Positions 35,719 to 47,690 of a stretch of DNA of 64,000 nt are shown here, in pieces. The translations under genes were made by a program, and so were the position numbers. The first letter of the stretch is position 1. Every line of letters begins with the position of its first letter. Under the pieces are notes generated by a model, which did no database searches, was not told the DNA's origin, and saw nothing but the letters and a program-made list of their open reading frames with translations. Origin of the DNA: Planctomycetota bacterium (GTDB taxonomy: Bacteria > Planctomycetota > UBA1135 > GCA-002686595); contig JADJNY010000008.1 of NCBI GenBank assembly GCA_016714045.1, positions 186,001-250,000 of the forward strand, given 5' to 3'.

Positions 35719-35905
35719 TTCGGACGTGCTGCGAGCCGTGCGCCCTCGCCCCGCGTGCGGCGTGCTCGGTGCGGATCCGAAGCGTGCGCCTTGGACGCGC
35801 GGACCGTGAGTGGCCGTCCGCGGCAGCAGACGGCGCGCGAGTCGAGCGCGCGGGGCTCGACAGCGCGCCTCCCGCGGTGCATCCTGTCCGGCCGTCGACT
35901 CGGGT

Positions 35906-35991
35906 GCCGGGGTGGCGAAATGGCAGACGCGATGGACTCAAAATCCATTTCCCGCAAGGGAGTCGGGGTTCAAGTCCCCGCCTCGGCACCA
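35906..35991 (+). tRNA. tRNA-Leu (anticodon CAA)
   Basis: Acceptor GCCGGGG (35906-35912) pairs with CCTCGGC (35981-35987) with one G-U pair. The anticodon arm ATGGA-CTCAAAA-TCCAT gives anticodon CAA, and a long variable arm (class II) is present. CCA is encoded at 35989-35991. Confidence 0.96.
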
Positions 35992-36024
35992 ACCGATCGT
36001 CCGCAAGAGCGCGTGACGAGCGCG

Positions 36025-36657
36025 ATGGACCTGGAGGTCCTCGTGCGCGAACGCCTGGAGCAGGACGTCTACCTCCGCGCCGCGTTGCCGGCGCTCGTGC
36101 ATCGCGTGAACAACGCGACGCAGATCCTGACGGGGCTGAACGCGCTCCTCGGCCTCCCGGGCGGCGCCGCGCTGCTCGCCGCGCGGAGCGGAGACCTCGA
36201 CGCCGTGTCGGAGCTGTACGAGCGCTCGGGGTGGTTGCTCGGCGTCTTCGGTTCCGCGCTCGGCGCGTCGACCCTGAACGAGCGGCGCGAGCGCGACGGT
36301 CTCGTGCCCGTGCTCGACCTCGCGCGGGAGCTCTTCCGGCGTCAGGGACGCGAGCTCGCGTTCTCCGGCGCGCTCCCGCTCCTCGCGCCGCGCGCGGGGC
36401 GCGGTTGGGAAGCCCCCTGGACGGTCGGCAGCTGGCTTCACGGTGCGCTGCTCGCGGCGCCCGCGGGCGCGTGCGTTCGCGTCTCGATGTCGCGGGACCG
36501 CGGCGCCGTCGTGCTCGAGGACGACGCGCCGTTCGGACCGGAGCGCGCGCGCCTCGCGCGGACGATCGCGGCGCGCGTCGAGGGCGTCGCGTGCGACGAA
36601 TCCGTGCCGCGACTCGTGCTCGCCGCAGCGTGGTTCGAGCCGGACGCGTCGACGTGA
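36025..36657 (+). CDS. Histidine-kinase-like protein lacking a clear ATPase domain
   Basis: A 210-aa protein from ATG 36025 (a GTG at 36013 is also possible). The segment ALVHRVNNATQILTGLNALL resembles the phospho-accepting H-box of histidine kinases, in which an Asn pair follows the His. No N-, G1- or G2-box could be found in the 100 or so residues that follow, though VVLEDDAPFGPERARLARTI is vaguely similar to that region. It may be a degenerate kinase or phosphotransfer protein. Stop and next start overlap (GTGA). Confidence 0.55.
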   Translation: MDLEVLVRERLEQDVYLRAALPALVHRVNNATQILTGLNALLGLPGGAALLAARSGDLDAVSELYERSGWLLGVFGSALGASTLNERRERDGLVPVLDLARELFRRQGRELAFSGALPLLAPRAGRGWEAPWTVGSWLHGALLAAPAGACVRVSMSRDRGAVVLEDDAPFGPERARLARTIAARVEGVACDESVPRLVLAAAWFEPDAST

Positions 36658-36947
36658 ACGCTTGGCTCGCGCGGCTCTTCGGCGGCGCGGCGGAGCCCGC
36701 GCGCGTGCCGCATGGCGCTCCAGCCGAGCTCGCGCAGGTCGAACCCTGGATCTCAGCACAGCGCGCCTACTTCCGCGCCGACGGCGGCGACGTGGAGCTC
36801 GCGGGCGTGCGCGACGGCTGGGTCGAGGTCCGGCTGCGGGGGAGTTGCGTGGGGTGCGCGGGACAGGAGCAGAGCCTCGAACTCTTGCTCGCGGCGAAGC
36901 TGCGCGCGGCGCTGCCCTGGGTGCGCGGCGTACGCCGCGTTTCGTGA
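36654..36947 (+). CDS. NifU C-terminal-domain (Nfu-type) iron-sulfur carrier
   Basis: A 97-aa protein starting at a GTG that overlaps the preceding stop. Its core FRADGGDVELAGVRDGWVEV and RLRGSCVGCAGQEQSLELLL is the NifU-like domain with the CxxC pair (C-V-G-C) that binds a transient [4Fe-4S] cluster. About 35 residues before it are not conserved. It is likely to deliver clusters to target proteins; partners are not encoded nearby. Confidence 0.85.
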   Translation: MNAWLARLFGGAAEPARVPHGAPAELAQVEPWISAQRAYFRADGGDVELAGVRDGWVEVRLRGSCVGCAGQEQSLELLLAAKLRAALPWVRGVRRVS

Positions 36948-37037
36948 CGGACGCGGCCACGCGGTGTGTCGTGACGACGCGGTGTGCGTCGCGCGTCTCG
37001 ACGGGCCCAGCGTACGCCCGTGTCGTGACCGTCGAGG

Positions 37038-37607
37038 TCAGCGACCGCGGGCGTGCAAGCCGAGCGTCTCCGCCGCGTGCACCTCGACGAGCCCCGGAAC
37101 GCTGCGTTCGACGACGATCATCAGCGTCTGGCTGTTCGATCCCTCGAGACGTTTCGCAGCCCACTCCGGCGTCGCGAACTGCGCGACGCAGAGGAGCGCA
37201 CCGGCGTACAACACGACGCCCGAAGCCGCACCGGCGGCCGCGCCCGCGACGCGCGAGCCGAGGCCGAGCTCCACGGGCTCGCCGGAGTCCTGGCTGCCGA
37301 AGCGTCCGATCAACGCGACGAGGATCAGGCCGGTGAGCAGCACGAGTGTCCAACCGAGGCCGTTCGCCGCGCGCGCGTCGAGCCCCGGGAGCAGGTTCGA
37401 GAGCGCGTTCCCCGTGCTCGGTCCGAACGCGCGCGCCACCGCGACGCAAGCGACGAGCCCGAGCAAACGCACGAACTGCCACCACCAGCCGCCGCGCGCG
37501 CCGATCACGACGAAGACGAGCACCAGCGCGAGACCGGCGAGGTCGAACCAGAGCGTGTCGGAGAGCGCGAACGTGAACGCGATGGGGGTGTCGTGGGGGG
37601 GGCGCAT
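37038..37607 (-). CDS. CvpA-family membrane protein
   Basis: A 189-aa protein with four or five hydrophobic segments. The N-terminal DLAGLALVLVFVVIGARGGW and WQFVRLLGLVACVAVAR match the colicin-V-production (CvpA) family. In some bacteria CvpA proteins are tied to envelope homeostasis. The start at 37607 is one of several options. It is divergent from the large unknown gene at 37704, sharing a 96-base intergenic region that contains TACACT at 37656-37661. Confidence 0.7.
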   Translation of the reverse strand: MRPPHDTPIAFTFALSDTLWFDLAGLALVLVFVVIGARGGWWWQFVRLLGLVACVAVARAFGPSTGNALSNLLPGLDARAANGLGWTLVLLTGLILVALIGRFGSQDSGEPVELGLGSRVAGAAAGAASGVVLYAGALLCVAQFATPEWAAKRLEGSNSQTLMIVVERSVPGLVEVHAAETLGLHARGR

Positions 37608-37703
37608 GGTGGAGTTCGGCTCGAGGTCCGGGAGAGAAGCCGCGGACCGCTCCCGGTACACTAGGGAACCGCTCCCCGCGGACGCAACGACGCTCCACGA
37701 CGC

Positions 37704-39345
37704 ATGAACGCCGCTCCCCACGAGATCGATCGCGCCTTCGACCACCTCCAGCCCCTGATCGAGGCCGATCCCGGCCTCCGGGCGGAGTTTCAACTCGCAG
37801 CGCGCGAATTCGGCGCCCACCCACCGGAGGACGCGCGCGCCGCCGAGCTCTGGACGCGCCGCCTCATCGAGTGGTTCGTACTCGAGCGCGCGGGCGGCTC
37901 GCTGCGGGCTCCGCCGCTCGACGAGCTGCTCGAGGCGGCGCGTGGGCGGTCCGAGGACGAGGTCTTGTCCCAGGCGACGGCGCTCCGCGGCTCACTCCCC
38001 GGGATCTTCCTCGTCACCGGCGTCGAGCCGGGGCGCGGGCTGTGGCTCCGCGACCTCGCGGCGCGCGGTGAGTATCCGATCACCGAACCCGAGGCCTCGG
38101 CGCTGTTCCAGCACGGAGACCTGATCGCCGGGCGCATCTTCCCGCTGACGGACGGCAGCTGGCACGTGTCGCGTGCCGCGGCGTTCTTCCGCAACGAGGA
38201 GCTGCGCACGGCGCTCGAGCGCGACCTCGAGCGCGCGCGCCGCGAACGGCGCGGCTTCGTGCGCGTGTCGCAGATCGAGCTGGAGCGGATGTTCTTCGGT
38301 CCCGAGCGGCGCGAAACGGACGACGCGGTCGCCGCGGCCCGCCGCGTCTTGACCGAAGGCGGCGTCGACGAGGACCAGATCGAGCGCATCTTCGAGCGCC
38401 TCGCACTCGAACCGTTCGATCCGGAGCGCGTGCTGCACGGCGCGGACGACGTGCTCGCGGACGTGCTCGATCGGCTCGCATTCGAGACCGCGGTCGATCT
38501 CGACCAGGCGCGCAGGCTCTTGTTGCTCGCGTGGAGCGAGCTCTCGCGCCGCGGCCCCGGGACCGGACCCAGCTTGACGCCGATGCCGCCGCGCGCCGCG
38601 GCGGAAACCCCGCGCGGCGGCGGCGTGCGCGACGTCATCGCGGAGTTCGAGGCGGCTCGCGCGAGCGGCGTCCCGCTTCGAGCGTGCGTTCCAGGAACTC
38701 GAAGAAAAACTCGGTCTCGATGCCGAGATCCCCGAAGACGAACTCGCGCCCGCGCCCGATTTCCCGGGCGTCGTGGGGGCCGTCGTCGAGGAGTACCTCT
38801 GGGAGTCCCGCGAGCTGCACGGGGAACGCGGCAGCGAACTGGAGACGCTGCGCCTCTTCGGTTCGTTCGCCGCACACATCGGGGTCTTCGAGAACCTCGG
38901 CCAGCGCGACCTGCTCGCGTACACGTGCCACTGGCTCCCGGAAAGCGGCGCGCTCGGTGACGCGGATGCGGCGCGCGCACACCTCTCGGTATTCAACGGC
39001 TTCCTGCGCTGGGTGGACGAGGCGCAAGGGCACGTCTTGCATGCGGGCTTCAAGCCGACGCTGCGCGGCCTCGAGAGCTCGCTCCCGCGCATCGTCGAGG
39101 CGAACCGGCGTCGCACGCGGACGAGCGATCCCGCGACGGGCGAGCTCTACGAGTACCTCGGGTTGGAGGGCGAGCGCGGCGCGCGCGTACGTGATCGAGC
39201 AGGCAACGAAACCGTCACCGAGCTCGATCTGGAGCTGACGCGCTGGTTGCGGCCGAGCGATCAACTGCGCGCGCGCAAGCTCGACGACGGCCGGCTCGCG
39301 GTGTACTGCTGCTACCCGCCGGAAGCGCGCGGACTCGCCGGCTGA
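37704..39345 (+). pseudogene. Large unknown protein, frameshifted in this sequence
   Basis: Two long frames together make about 547 aa. The N-terminal 320 residues contain PLTDGSWHVSRAAAFFRN and an ERMFFGPERRETDD segment rich in charged helices. The C-terminal part (from about 38680) continues SRFERAFQELEEKLG and later FENLGQRDLLAYTCHWLP. The frame shifts near 38668-38671 at GCGAGCGGCGTCC. Restoring a CG pair (GGCGCGTCC) makes one continuous protein. No family is recognised in either half. A polar Pro/Gly linker (about 290-310) separates them. Confidence 0.7.
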
Positions 39346-39495
39346 CGCGCGGCGCACGGAGAGCTGGCGTGGGAGCTCGCCTGGCAGCTCACCAACCGAG
39401 TTCGTCCTTGCGCCGCGAGCACTCGCGCGCACCGACGTCGGACGGAGCTCGAGCGCGCGCCGCGGCACCGCATCACGGCACCGCGCGCGGCGCGA

Positions 39496-40098
39496 TCACG
39501 GCCGCGGGGCGGCCGGAACCTGGACCTCGCACACGAGGTCGTCGAAGCTCGTCACGCTCGCCGGCGGCACGTGGTAGACCTCGCGGATCGGTCCGGCCTC
39601 GACCCAGCCCATGCGGCCGAGGTACGCGAAGAGCCCCGGGTAGGCGCGCGGCGCGTCCGGGTACGGCCCGGCGACATACGCATAGACGACGTGTGCGCGC
39701 GGCAGCACGTCCGCGAGCAGCCCCAAGGAAGCCGACGGCAGCGCCTCGACCGGAATGCAGGCGCGGCTCTTGAGCTCGCTCACGGGGACCTTGCCCGGGT
39801 CGTCGTAGTACAGGGCGAACGGCGGACCGCTCGCGCGGAGGCCGGCGCGCTCTAGCGCCGCATGCAGCTCCGGCAGCGCGCGCCCGGTCGCGGTGTAGCT
39901 GCCGACCAGCTCGCGATAGACGTAGGCCTGCTCGAGGCGCTCCTTGTAGTTCGCGTGCACGGCATCGAAGGGCGCACGGGTCAGCGGGAGATCGAAGCGT
40001 GCCTCCGGCCGAGCGGGCGGGAGCGTCGAGCGGTTGGGAGTGTGGCAGGCGAGGCTCGTCGGGAGGAGCGCGACGAGCGCGAAGCACAGAGGGCGCAT
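39496..40098 (-). CDS. GyrI-like small-molecule-binding domain protein, exported
   Basis: A 200-aa protein with a hydrophobic N-terminus (LCFALVALLPTSLACHT), suggesting a lipoprotein; the lipobox is weak. The later part LVGSYTATGRALPELHAAL and PPFALYYDDPGKVPVSEL resembles the GyrI-like/AraC effector-binding fold that binds hydrophobic molecules. The start is the ATG at 40098. It stands alone, oriented away from sdhCAB, with the large intergenic region in between. A role as a periplasmic ligand-binding protein is an inference. Confidence 0.65.
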   Translation of the reverse strand: MRPLCFALVALLPTSLACHTPNRSTLPPARPEARFDLPLTRAPFDAVHANYKERLEQAYVYRELVGSYTATGRALPELHAALERAGLRASGPPFALYYDDPGKVPVSELKSRACIPVEALPSASLGLLADVLPRAHVVYAYVAGPYPDAPRAYPGLFAYLGRMGWVEAGPIREVYHVPPASVTSFDDLVCEVQVPAAPRP

Positions 40099-40660
40099 GG
40101 GTCGGAGCTTGGCGTCCCGGTGGCCCGGACGCCAGCGCCGGTCGAAAGCGCGCAGCCAGCCTGTGGGGTCTGATAATGTACGTTCTGTTGCGTTGAGCGT
40201 CGCTGGCGGGGGCGCCAGGGCCGGGCTTTCCAGCCGGTCATGCTCGGCGGCGACGGAGCACGACCGCCAACCACCGCGGGTCTGAGTGGCGCGCGGTCCT
40301 CACCTCCGCGCGATCGGCTCGGCGGCGTCGGAGAGCGACCGCAGTCTTCCTCCCCGTGCGACCGGCCTAGGCTCGCGCCCGTTCGCACGGCCTCGGGCCC
40401 ATGCGAACTCGCCGGCCTTCGGTCGACTCGACGACGACCTGACGTAGAGCGTCTGGACTCCGCCGTCCCCGCCGCCGGCGGAGTCGTCCGCTCCGACCCG
40501 CTCACGTCCGGGGCGCCGCGAGTCCCGTAGCGTGCCCCAGGCGCACGCGCGTCCTGCGGCCTTCGGACCCTTGGCGCGGCGTGGTGGCCTTCGCTACCGT
40601 GCGCGACTCGAGGTCCGGGCCCATCGCGCACGGACACGTCTCCCGACGGGATATGGAAGC
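40099..40660. other. 562-base intergenic region with inverted repeats upstream of sdhCAB
   Basis: No ORF with protein character is visible. A short AT-rich patch, TGATAATG (40171-40178), stands out against the GC-rich background and could be a -10 box for plus-strand transcription of sdhCAB, with a leader of nearly 500 bases. Downstream, GTTCGCA/TGCGAAC (40381-40387/40402-40408) and GACTCCGCCG/CGGCGGAGTC (40456-40465/40476-40485) form hairpins. No known riboswitch, SRP RNA or RNase P RNA was recognised. Confidence 0.35.
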
Positions 40661-41325
40661 ATGATCAAGCTGCTGTCGAGGCTGACCGGATCGTCGCTCG
40701 GCAAGAAGTTCGTGATGGGACTCACCGGGCTGGCCCTGGTCGGGTTCCTGTTCGTCCACCTCGCGGGCAACACGTTGCTCTTCGCGGATCGGGACGGTCG
40801 CGCCTTCGACCGCTACGAGCAAACCCTGACCGGGAACCCGCTCCTGCCGCTGGCCGAGTTGGCGCTCGCCGGACTCTTCGCGCTGCACATCGTGTTCGCG
40901 CTGCGCGTCACCGCGCAGAACCGCGCCGCGAAGGGGCAGAACTACCAGACGAGCGCGAAGGCGAAGACGCGCAGCCTCGGGTCGACGAGCATGATCTACA
41001 CGGGGCTGGTGGTGCTCGGCTTCCTTGTGATCCACATCCTCGACTTCCGCGTGGGCAAGCTCTTGCGCGAGGACGAGGGCTACAGCATGGCGGGGATGGT
41101 GCGCGAGAAGCTCTCGACGCCGCTCTGGGCGGGCATCTATGTGCTGGGCGTCGTCGCGCTCGCCGTGCACCTGTCGCACGGCGTACGCAGCGCGTTCCAG
41201 TCGCTCGGCGTCAGCCATCCGAACTTGAATCCGTGGCTCGTGCGTGCGGGCTGGGCCGTCGCCGTGCTCGTCGGCGTCGGCTTCCTCTCGTTCCCGATCT
41301 ACTTCCTCGCGCAGGGGGCCTCGCG

Positions 41326-41329
<4 letters not shown>
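40661..41329 (+). CDS. sdhC: Succinate dehydrogenase cytochrome b subunit (type B, SdhC)
   Basis: A 222-aa membrane subunit with five hydrophobic segments. Conserved His in FLFVHLAGNTLLF, LHIVFALRVTAQ, VIHILDFRVGKL and AVHLSHGVRSAFQSLG are candidate ligands of the two hemes. This single-subunit b558 layout (no SdhD) is the type B form found in Bacillus and epsilonproteobacterial fumarate reductase. It anchors SdhAB to the membrane and passes electrons to quinone. The stop overlaps the sdhA start (ATGA). Confidence 0.92.
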
Positions 41330-43247
<1,918 letters not shown>

Positions 43248-43251
<4 letters not shown>

Positions 43252-44051
43252 GCACGTCCCCCACCACGGGTCGCATGCACGTGACCCTCGAGATCTGGCG
43301 CCAGAAGTCGGCCTCGGAGCCGGGCCGATTCGTCCCGTACGAGCTCGACGACGTCTCGCCCGACATGTCCTTCCTCGAGATGCTCGACGTGCTCAACGAG
43401 CGCCTCGTCGCCAAGGGCGAGGAGCCGATCGCGTTCGACCACGATTGTCGGGAGGGCATCTGCGGCAGCTGCAGCCTCGTCATCGACGGTTCACCGCACG
43501 GCCCGGAGCGCGAGACCACGACGTGCCAGCTCCACATGCGGCGCTACCGCGACGGCGCGCGGATCACGATCGAACCGTTCCGCGCCCGCGCCTTTCCGGT
43601 GGTCAAGGACCTCGTCGTCGATCGCGGCGCGTTCGACCGCGTGATCGCCGCCGGCGGGTTCGTGTCCGTGAACACGGGCTCCGCTCCCGCGGCGAACGCG
43701 GTCCTCGTCCCGAAGGACGCGGCGGATCGCGCCATGGATGCCGCTGCGTGCATCGGCTGCGGCGCGTGCGTCGCCGCGTGTCCGAACGGCGCCGCGATGC
43801 TGTTCGTCTCGGCGAAGGTCTCGCACCTCGCGCTCCTGCCGCAAGGCGGACCCGAGCGCGATCGGCGCGTGCTCTCGATGGTCGAGACGATGGACGCCGA
43901 GGGCTTCGGGCACTGCACGAACCACTTTGAGTGCGGAGCTGCATGCCCGAAGGGCATCTCGGTGGAGAACATCGCGCGCCTGAACCGCGAGTTCCTCCGC
44001 GCCGCGCTGAAGACGCCGGTGGTCAGCCGCTCGTCGGGCTCGGACGACTGA
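43248..44051 (+). CDS. sdhB: Succinate dehydrogenase iron-sulfur subunit
   Basis: A 267-aa subunit linking FAD to heme. The [2Fe-2S] cysteines are in CREGICGSCSLVI plus a further Cys in TTTCQLHM. The C-terminal domain has the ferredoxin-like CIGCGACVAACPNG and CTNHFECGAACPKGI for the other two clusters. It ends sdhCAB and its last 29 bases overlap the convergent kinase-like gene. Confidence 0.96.
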
Positions 44052-45291
44052 ACGCCGCGCGCGCGGGCCGCTCACCGAGCGCCGCGCGCACGGAGACGAG
44101 CTCCTCGTCGCGCAGGAGGAGTGCTCCGCCGACACGTCGCAGTCCGTCGAGCCGGGCGCCGCGGGCCACGAGCCAGCGCTCGACCGGACGGCGGGCGTTG
44201 GAAGTGCGAGCCGCGAGAGCCGCGCGCGAAGCACCTTCGTCGAGGACGTGGAGACCAGCTCGCGCGAGGCTCTCCGCGACGTGCCTCCGCAAGGCAGGCA
44301 CCTCGGCGACGAGCACGGCCACGCTCTGCCCCGGCTCCGGCCACGTCAGGCGAACGCACGTACCCGCGCCCGGAGACCCGCTCACGTCGAGCGCTGCTCC
44401 CAACTCGCGCGCGCACTCGACGACGCTCTGCGTACCGAGCCCACGCCCGCTGCGTGAGGCCACGCCCGCACCGAACAAGCGCGCCCGCTCGTGCTCCGCG
44501 AGGCCGCGCCCCTCGTCGCGGACCTCGAGGACGCTCTGGCCGGCGGAGACCGGATGCGCCGAAATCTCGACGACGCCGTCGTCGGGGCTCGCCTCGAGCG
44601 CGTTGACCACGAGGTTGCGGACCACGCGGGCGAGGAGCTCCCGCTCGGCGCCGGTCTCGAAATCGTCGGGCACGCGCAGGCGAAGGCGCGCCCTGCGATG
44701 GTTGCGTCGCGCCACGAGCGCTCGACGGGCCTCTTCCTCGACCAACGGACGGACGGGCGTCGTCGTCGCGCTGGTGGGGCTCGTTCGCTCGCCGTCGAGG
44801 AGCGCCTGGCACGCGGCGAGCGCGTCGGCCACGGGATCGGCGCCGTCGGTCGCGCCGGAGGTCGACCGGGTGAACTCGTGCGCGAGGCGGGCTTGGGTCA
44901 CGAGGTGCGCGAGGTCGTGCAGGCGGAGACGCGAGTCGTCGCTTCCGGGAGCCGCGCCACGCGGCGTGGGAACCCGCGCGTGTTCGAGCCAGCGGATCCA
45001 GGCGCGGAGCCGCTCCTGCGGCAACTCACACCGTGGAGCGACCTGGACCTCCAGGCGGTTCGGCGAGTCACCGACGTTGGCGCACACGGTCCTCGTCGCG
45101 GATGGCTCCCCATCGCAACGCGCCGGCCGAGGGGCTCGCAACTCCCGGCGGTTGCGCTCGAGCCTCCGCCGTCCGGCGCTCCACGCGAGGACGCCGAGGT
45201 CCGGCGTCAGCAGCGTGACTCCCATCACCGTCGGGTCGAGGGAGACCAGTCGGAGGAACTCGTCGAAACGGGCTCGATCGGAGCCGTGCAT
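44023..45291 (-). CDS. Sensor histidine kinase-like protein with C-terminal receiver-like region
   Basis: A 422-aa cytoplasmic kinase-like protein. The dimerisation/H-box candidate is LRLHDLAHLVTQARLAHEF. The ATPase domain follows: N-box RVVRNLVVNALEASP, G1 EVRDEGRGLAEHE, G2 SGRGLGTQSVV. After it, about 85 residues resemble the start of a receiver domain (SVAVLVAEVPALRRHVAESL), but no phospho-accepting Asp is evident. No TM or sensory domain is seen. It overlaps sdhB convergently by 29 bases and is divergent from the HEAT-repeat gene at 45557. Confidence 0.75.
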   Translation of the reverse strand: MHGSDRARFDEFLRLVSLDPTVMGVTLLTPDLGVLAWSAGRRRLERNRRELRAPRPARCDGEPSATRTVCANVGDSPNRLEVQVAPRCELPQERLRAWIRWLEHARVPTPRGAAPGSDDSRLRLHDLAHLVTQARLAHEFTRSTSGATDGADPVADALAACQALLDGERTSPTSATTTPVRPLVEEEARRALVARRNHRRARLRLRVPDDFETGAERELLARVVRNLVVNALEASPDDGVVEISAHPVSAGQSVLEVRDEGRGLAEHERARLFGAGVASRSGRGLGTQSVVECARELGAALDVSGSPGAGTCVRLTWPEPGQSVAVLVAEVPALRRHVAESLARAGLHVLDEGASRAALAARTSNARRPVERWLVARGARLDGLRRVGGALLLRDEELVSVRAALGERPARAAFSRPSPTSG

Positions 45292-45556
45292 GCCGTGCAG
45301 TCTGCCGACCCCCGTCCGCGCGGGGAAGCGCGCCCTGCCGACTCGGGACACCGCGTTACGTCCGCGGAACACGGGCTCGTCCCCCACTCCAGTGCGCACG
45401 CCCCCCCCGGTTGGAATCTGCGGGTTCACGGCCCGTTTCCTGAAGCCGGAGGGCGGGTGAGTCACTAGCATGAGGCGCTCGCGGCCCATGGCATGGGCAT
45501 TGCCAACAGGCCGGCCTCGTGCGATCCAGGCCCGTCCACGCAGACACCCACCCATC

Positions 45557-47665
45557 ATGAAGCGAATCCTCCTGATTCCGTCGCTCGCGCTGCTCGGCGC
45601 GCTGTGCTTGCAGAACACCTCGACCGCCCACGGCGGGACCTATCGCGGTCCCGGCGACACGGTCCCGCCCGGCGGCGGTGGCGGCGGCGGCGGCGGCGCC
45701 GGCCCGTCGACCCCCTCGCCCAGCGGCCCGTCGACCGGCGGTCCGTCCGGCCCGTCGACCCCGTCCCCCGCGGGCCCTGCCGGTGTACCGACGGGCGGCC
45801 CCGGCGGTCGTCCTTCCGGTCCCGTGACGGGCGGCCCCGGCAGCTCGGGGCCCGACCTGACGCTCTGGGAGTTCTGGTGGGGCTTCAACAAGGACCCCTA
45901 CCTCAACCTGAAGGCCGCGATCTACAACGACGTCTCCACGGACTTCGAAGAGGCGTACCTCGGCAACGGCACGAAGTCGCAGAAGAAGAACAGCCTGCGC
46001 CCGTCCGAGAGCGCGATCCGCGAGAAGATCGTGCCGGCGCTGCGTGAGGCGCTCGAGAAGGAGCGCGCGAACGACATCGTGACGGGCTCGATGGTCGCCC
46101 TCGCCAAGATCGGCGACATCAAGAACGAAGAGGGCGTCAGCGAACTCGAGCAGATGATCGCGAAGTTCCTCGCCGACTCGCAGCAGGAGATCGCCGAGAC
46201 CGCCGCCGTGGCGCTCGGGATCCTGGCGAACGACGGCTCCGTCAAGACGCTCGAGAACCTCGTGCGCGACAACGAGGACGGCCGCAAGGCGGTCAAGGCC
46301 AACGAGGTCCCCTACCGCACGCGCGCGTTCGCGGCGTACGGGCTCGGCCTCATCGGCGCGCGCACGAACAACAACCAGGTCCGGCAGGACATCGCGAGCA
46401 TTCTGATCGAGATGCTCAAGAAGCCCGACACCTCGACGCGCGACGTCAAGGTGGCGTGCCTGATCGCGCTCGGCCTCACGCCGATCGCGATCGAGACGGG
46501 CGAAGGTGGCGAGAACAACGCAACCGCCTCCCGCCAGTCCGAGATCAAGTGGCTGCTCAGCTACCTGAAGGACGAGAACAACCACTACCTGATCCGCGCC
46601 CACGCCCCGACGGCGATGGCGCGCCTGCTCAACGGCGACTCGATCAAGCCGAAGGACGCCAAGCAGATCCCGCCGGAGTTGCGCGAGGAAGTTGCGAAGG
46701 CGCTGCTCGACACGCTCGCCGAGCACTCGAAAGAGAAGGACGAAGTCCAGCAGAGCTCGATCCTCGCCCTCGGCATGATCGCCGACACGGACAAGGACAA
46801 GCTCGACTCCGACATCCGCGACCGCCTGATGAAGGTCGCGGACAAGTCGAACGACATCCAGTCGAAGAACTTCGCGTGCATCGCCCTTGCGCAGATCGGC
46901 GGCCGCCAGGGCGCCGGCGAGGACAACGACAAGGGCGTGAAGGACCTCCGCAACTTCCTCGGCGAGAAGATGAAGGGCTCGACGCACATCCGTCCGTGGG
47001 CGGGTCTGGGCGTCGGCGTGATGGAGCGCGCGATCGCCGACAACCCGACTGGCGGTCAGACGCCTTCAGGCTCGCAGAAGGAAGCGCTCCGGGCCGCCCT
47101 CAAGGACGCGAAGAGCCCCGACGAGCAGGGCGCCTACTCGATCGCGTGCTGCATCGCTCGCGACATGGAGTCCAAGGCGGCGTTGTTCGACAAGTTGAAG
47201 CAGGCCGCCGGGGACCAGACCCGCGGCTACGTCGCGGTCAGCCTCGGCCTGATCGGAGATCGCGAAGCGATCAAGCCGATCCAGGACATCGTCCGGGAGT
47301 CGAAGTACAAGCCCGACCTGCTCAAGCAGGCGGCGATCGGCCTCGGTCTCCTCGGCGACAAGGAACTCGTGCAGGACATGTGCACGATGCTCGGCGAGGC
47401 CAAGGGTCTCTCGGCGCAGGCCGCGATCGCTTCCGCGCTCGGCTTCATCGGTGACTCCCGCTCGATCGACCCCTTGATCACGATGCTGAAGAAGAAGGAA
47501 GGCATCACCGACTCCGCGCGCGGGTTCGCCGCCGTGGCTCTCGGGATCGTGGCCGACAAGGAGCCGCTCCCCTGGAACTCGAAGATCTCCGTCAACCTGA
47601 ACTACCGGGCGAACACGACGACGCTCACCGGTGAGAACGGGACCGGCATCCTCGACATCCTCTGA
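45557..47665 (+). CDS. Exported HEAT-repeat protein (AHGGTY family), first copy
   Basis: A 702-aa protein with a signal peptide (KRILLIPSLALLGALCLQ). After it come the mature start AHGGTYRGPGDTVPPGG and a low-complexity Gly/Pro/Ser linker of about 75 residues. The segment LTLWEFWWGFNKDPYLNLK leads into about 500 residues of HEAT-like paired helices (RTRAFAAYGLGLIGARTN; RPWAGLGVGVMERAI; RGFAAVALGIVADKE). It ends GTGILDIL. No catalytic motif is visible. A paralogue with the same N- and C-terminal hallmarks follows at 47825. A -10-like TAGCAT is at 45466-45471, and a terminator hairpin follows the stop. Confidence 0.85.
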   Translation: MKRILLIPSLALLGALCLQNTSTAHGGTYRGPGDTVPPGGGGGGGGGAGPSTPSPSGPSTGGPSGPSTPSPAGPAGVPTGGPGGRPSGPVTGGPGSSGPDLTLWEFWWGFNKDPYLNLKAAIYNDVSTDFEEAYLGNGTKSQKKNSLRPSESAIREKIVPALREALEKERANDIVTGSMVALAKIGDIKNEEGVSELEQMIAKFLADSQQEIAETAAVALGILANDGSVKTLENLVRDNEDGRKAVKANEVPYRTRAFAAYGLGLIGARTNNNQVRQDIASILIEMLKKPDTSTRDVKVACLIALGLTPIAIETGEGGENNATASRQSEIKWLLSYLKDENNHYLIRAHAPTAMARLLNGDSIKPKDAKQIPPELREEVAKALLDTLAEHSKEKDEVQQSSILALGMIADTDKDKLDSDIRDRLMKVADKSNDIQSKNFACIALAQIGGRQGAGEDNDKGVKDLRNFLGEKMKGSTHIRPWAGLGVGVMERAIADNPTGGQTPSGSQKEALRAALKDAKSPDEQGAYSIACCIARDMESKAALFDKLKQAAGDQTRGYVAVSLGLIGDREAIKPIQDIVRESKYKPDLLKQAAIGLGLLGDKELVQDMCTMLGEAKGLSAQAAIASALGFIGDSRSIDPLITMLKKKEGITDSARGFAAVALGIVADKEPLPWNSKISVNLNYRANTTTLTGENGTGILDIL

Positions 47666-47690
47666 TCGTTCGCGGCAGCGAACACCGACG

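Noticed and set aside
40099..40660. RNase P RNA, SRP RNA or a known riboswitch
   Set aside because: The conserved core sequences of those RNAs were looked for on both strands and not found.
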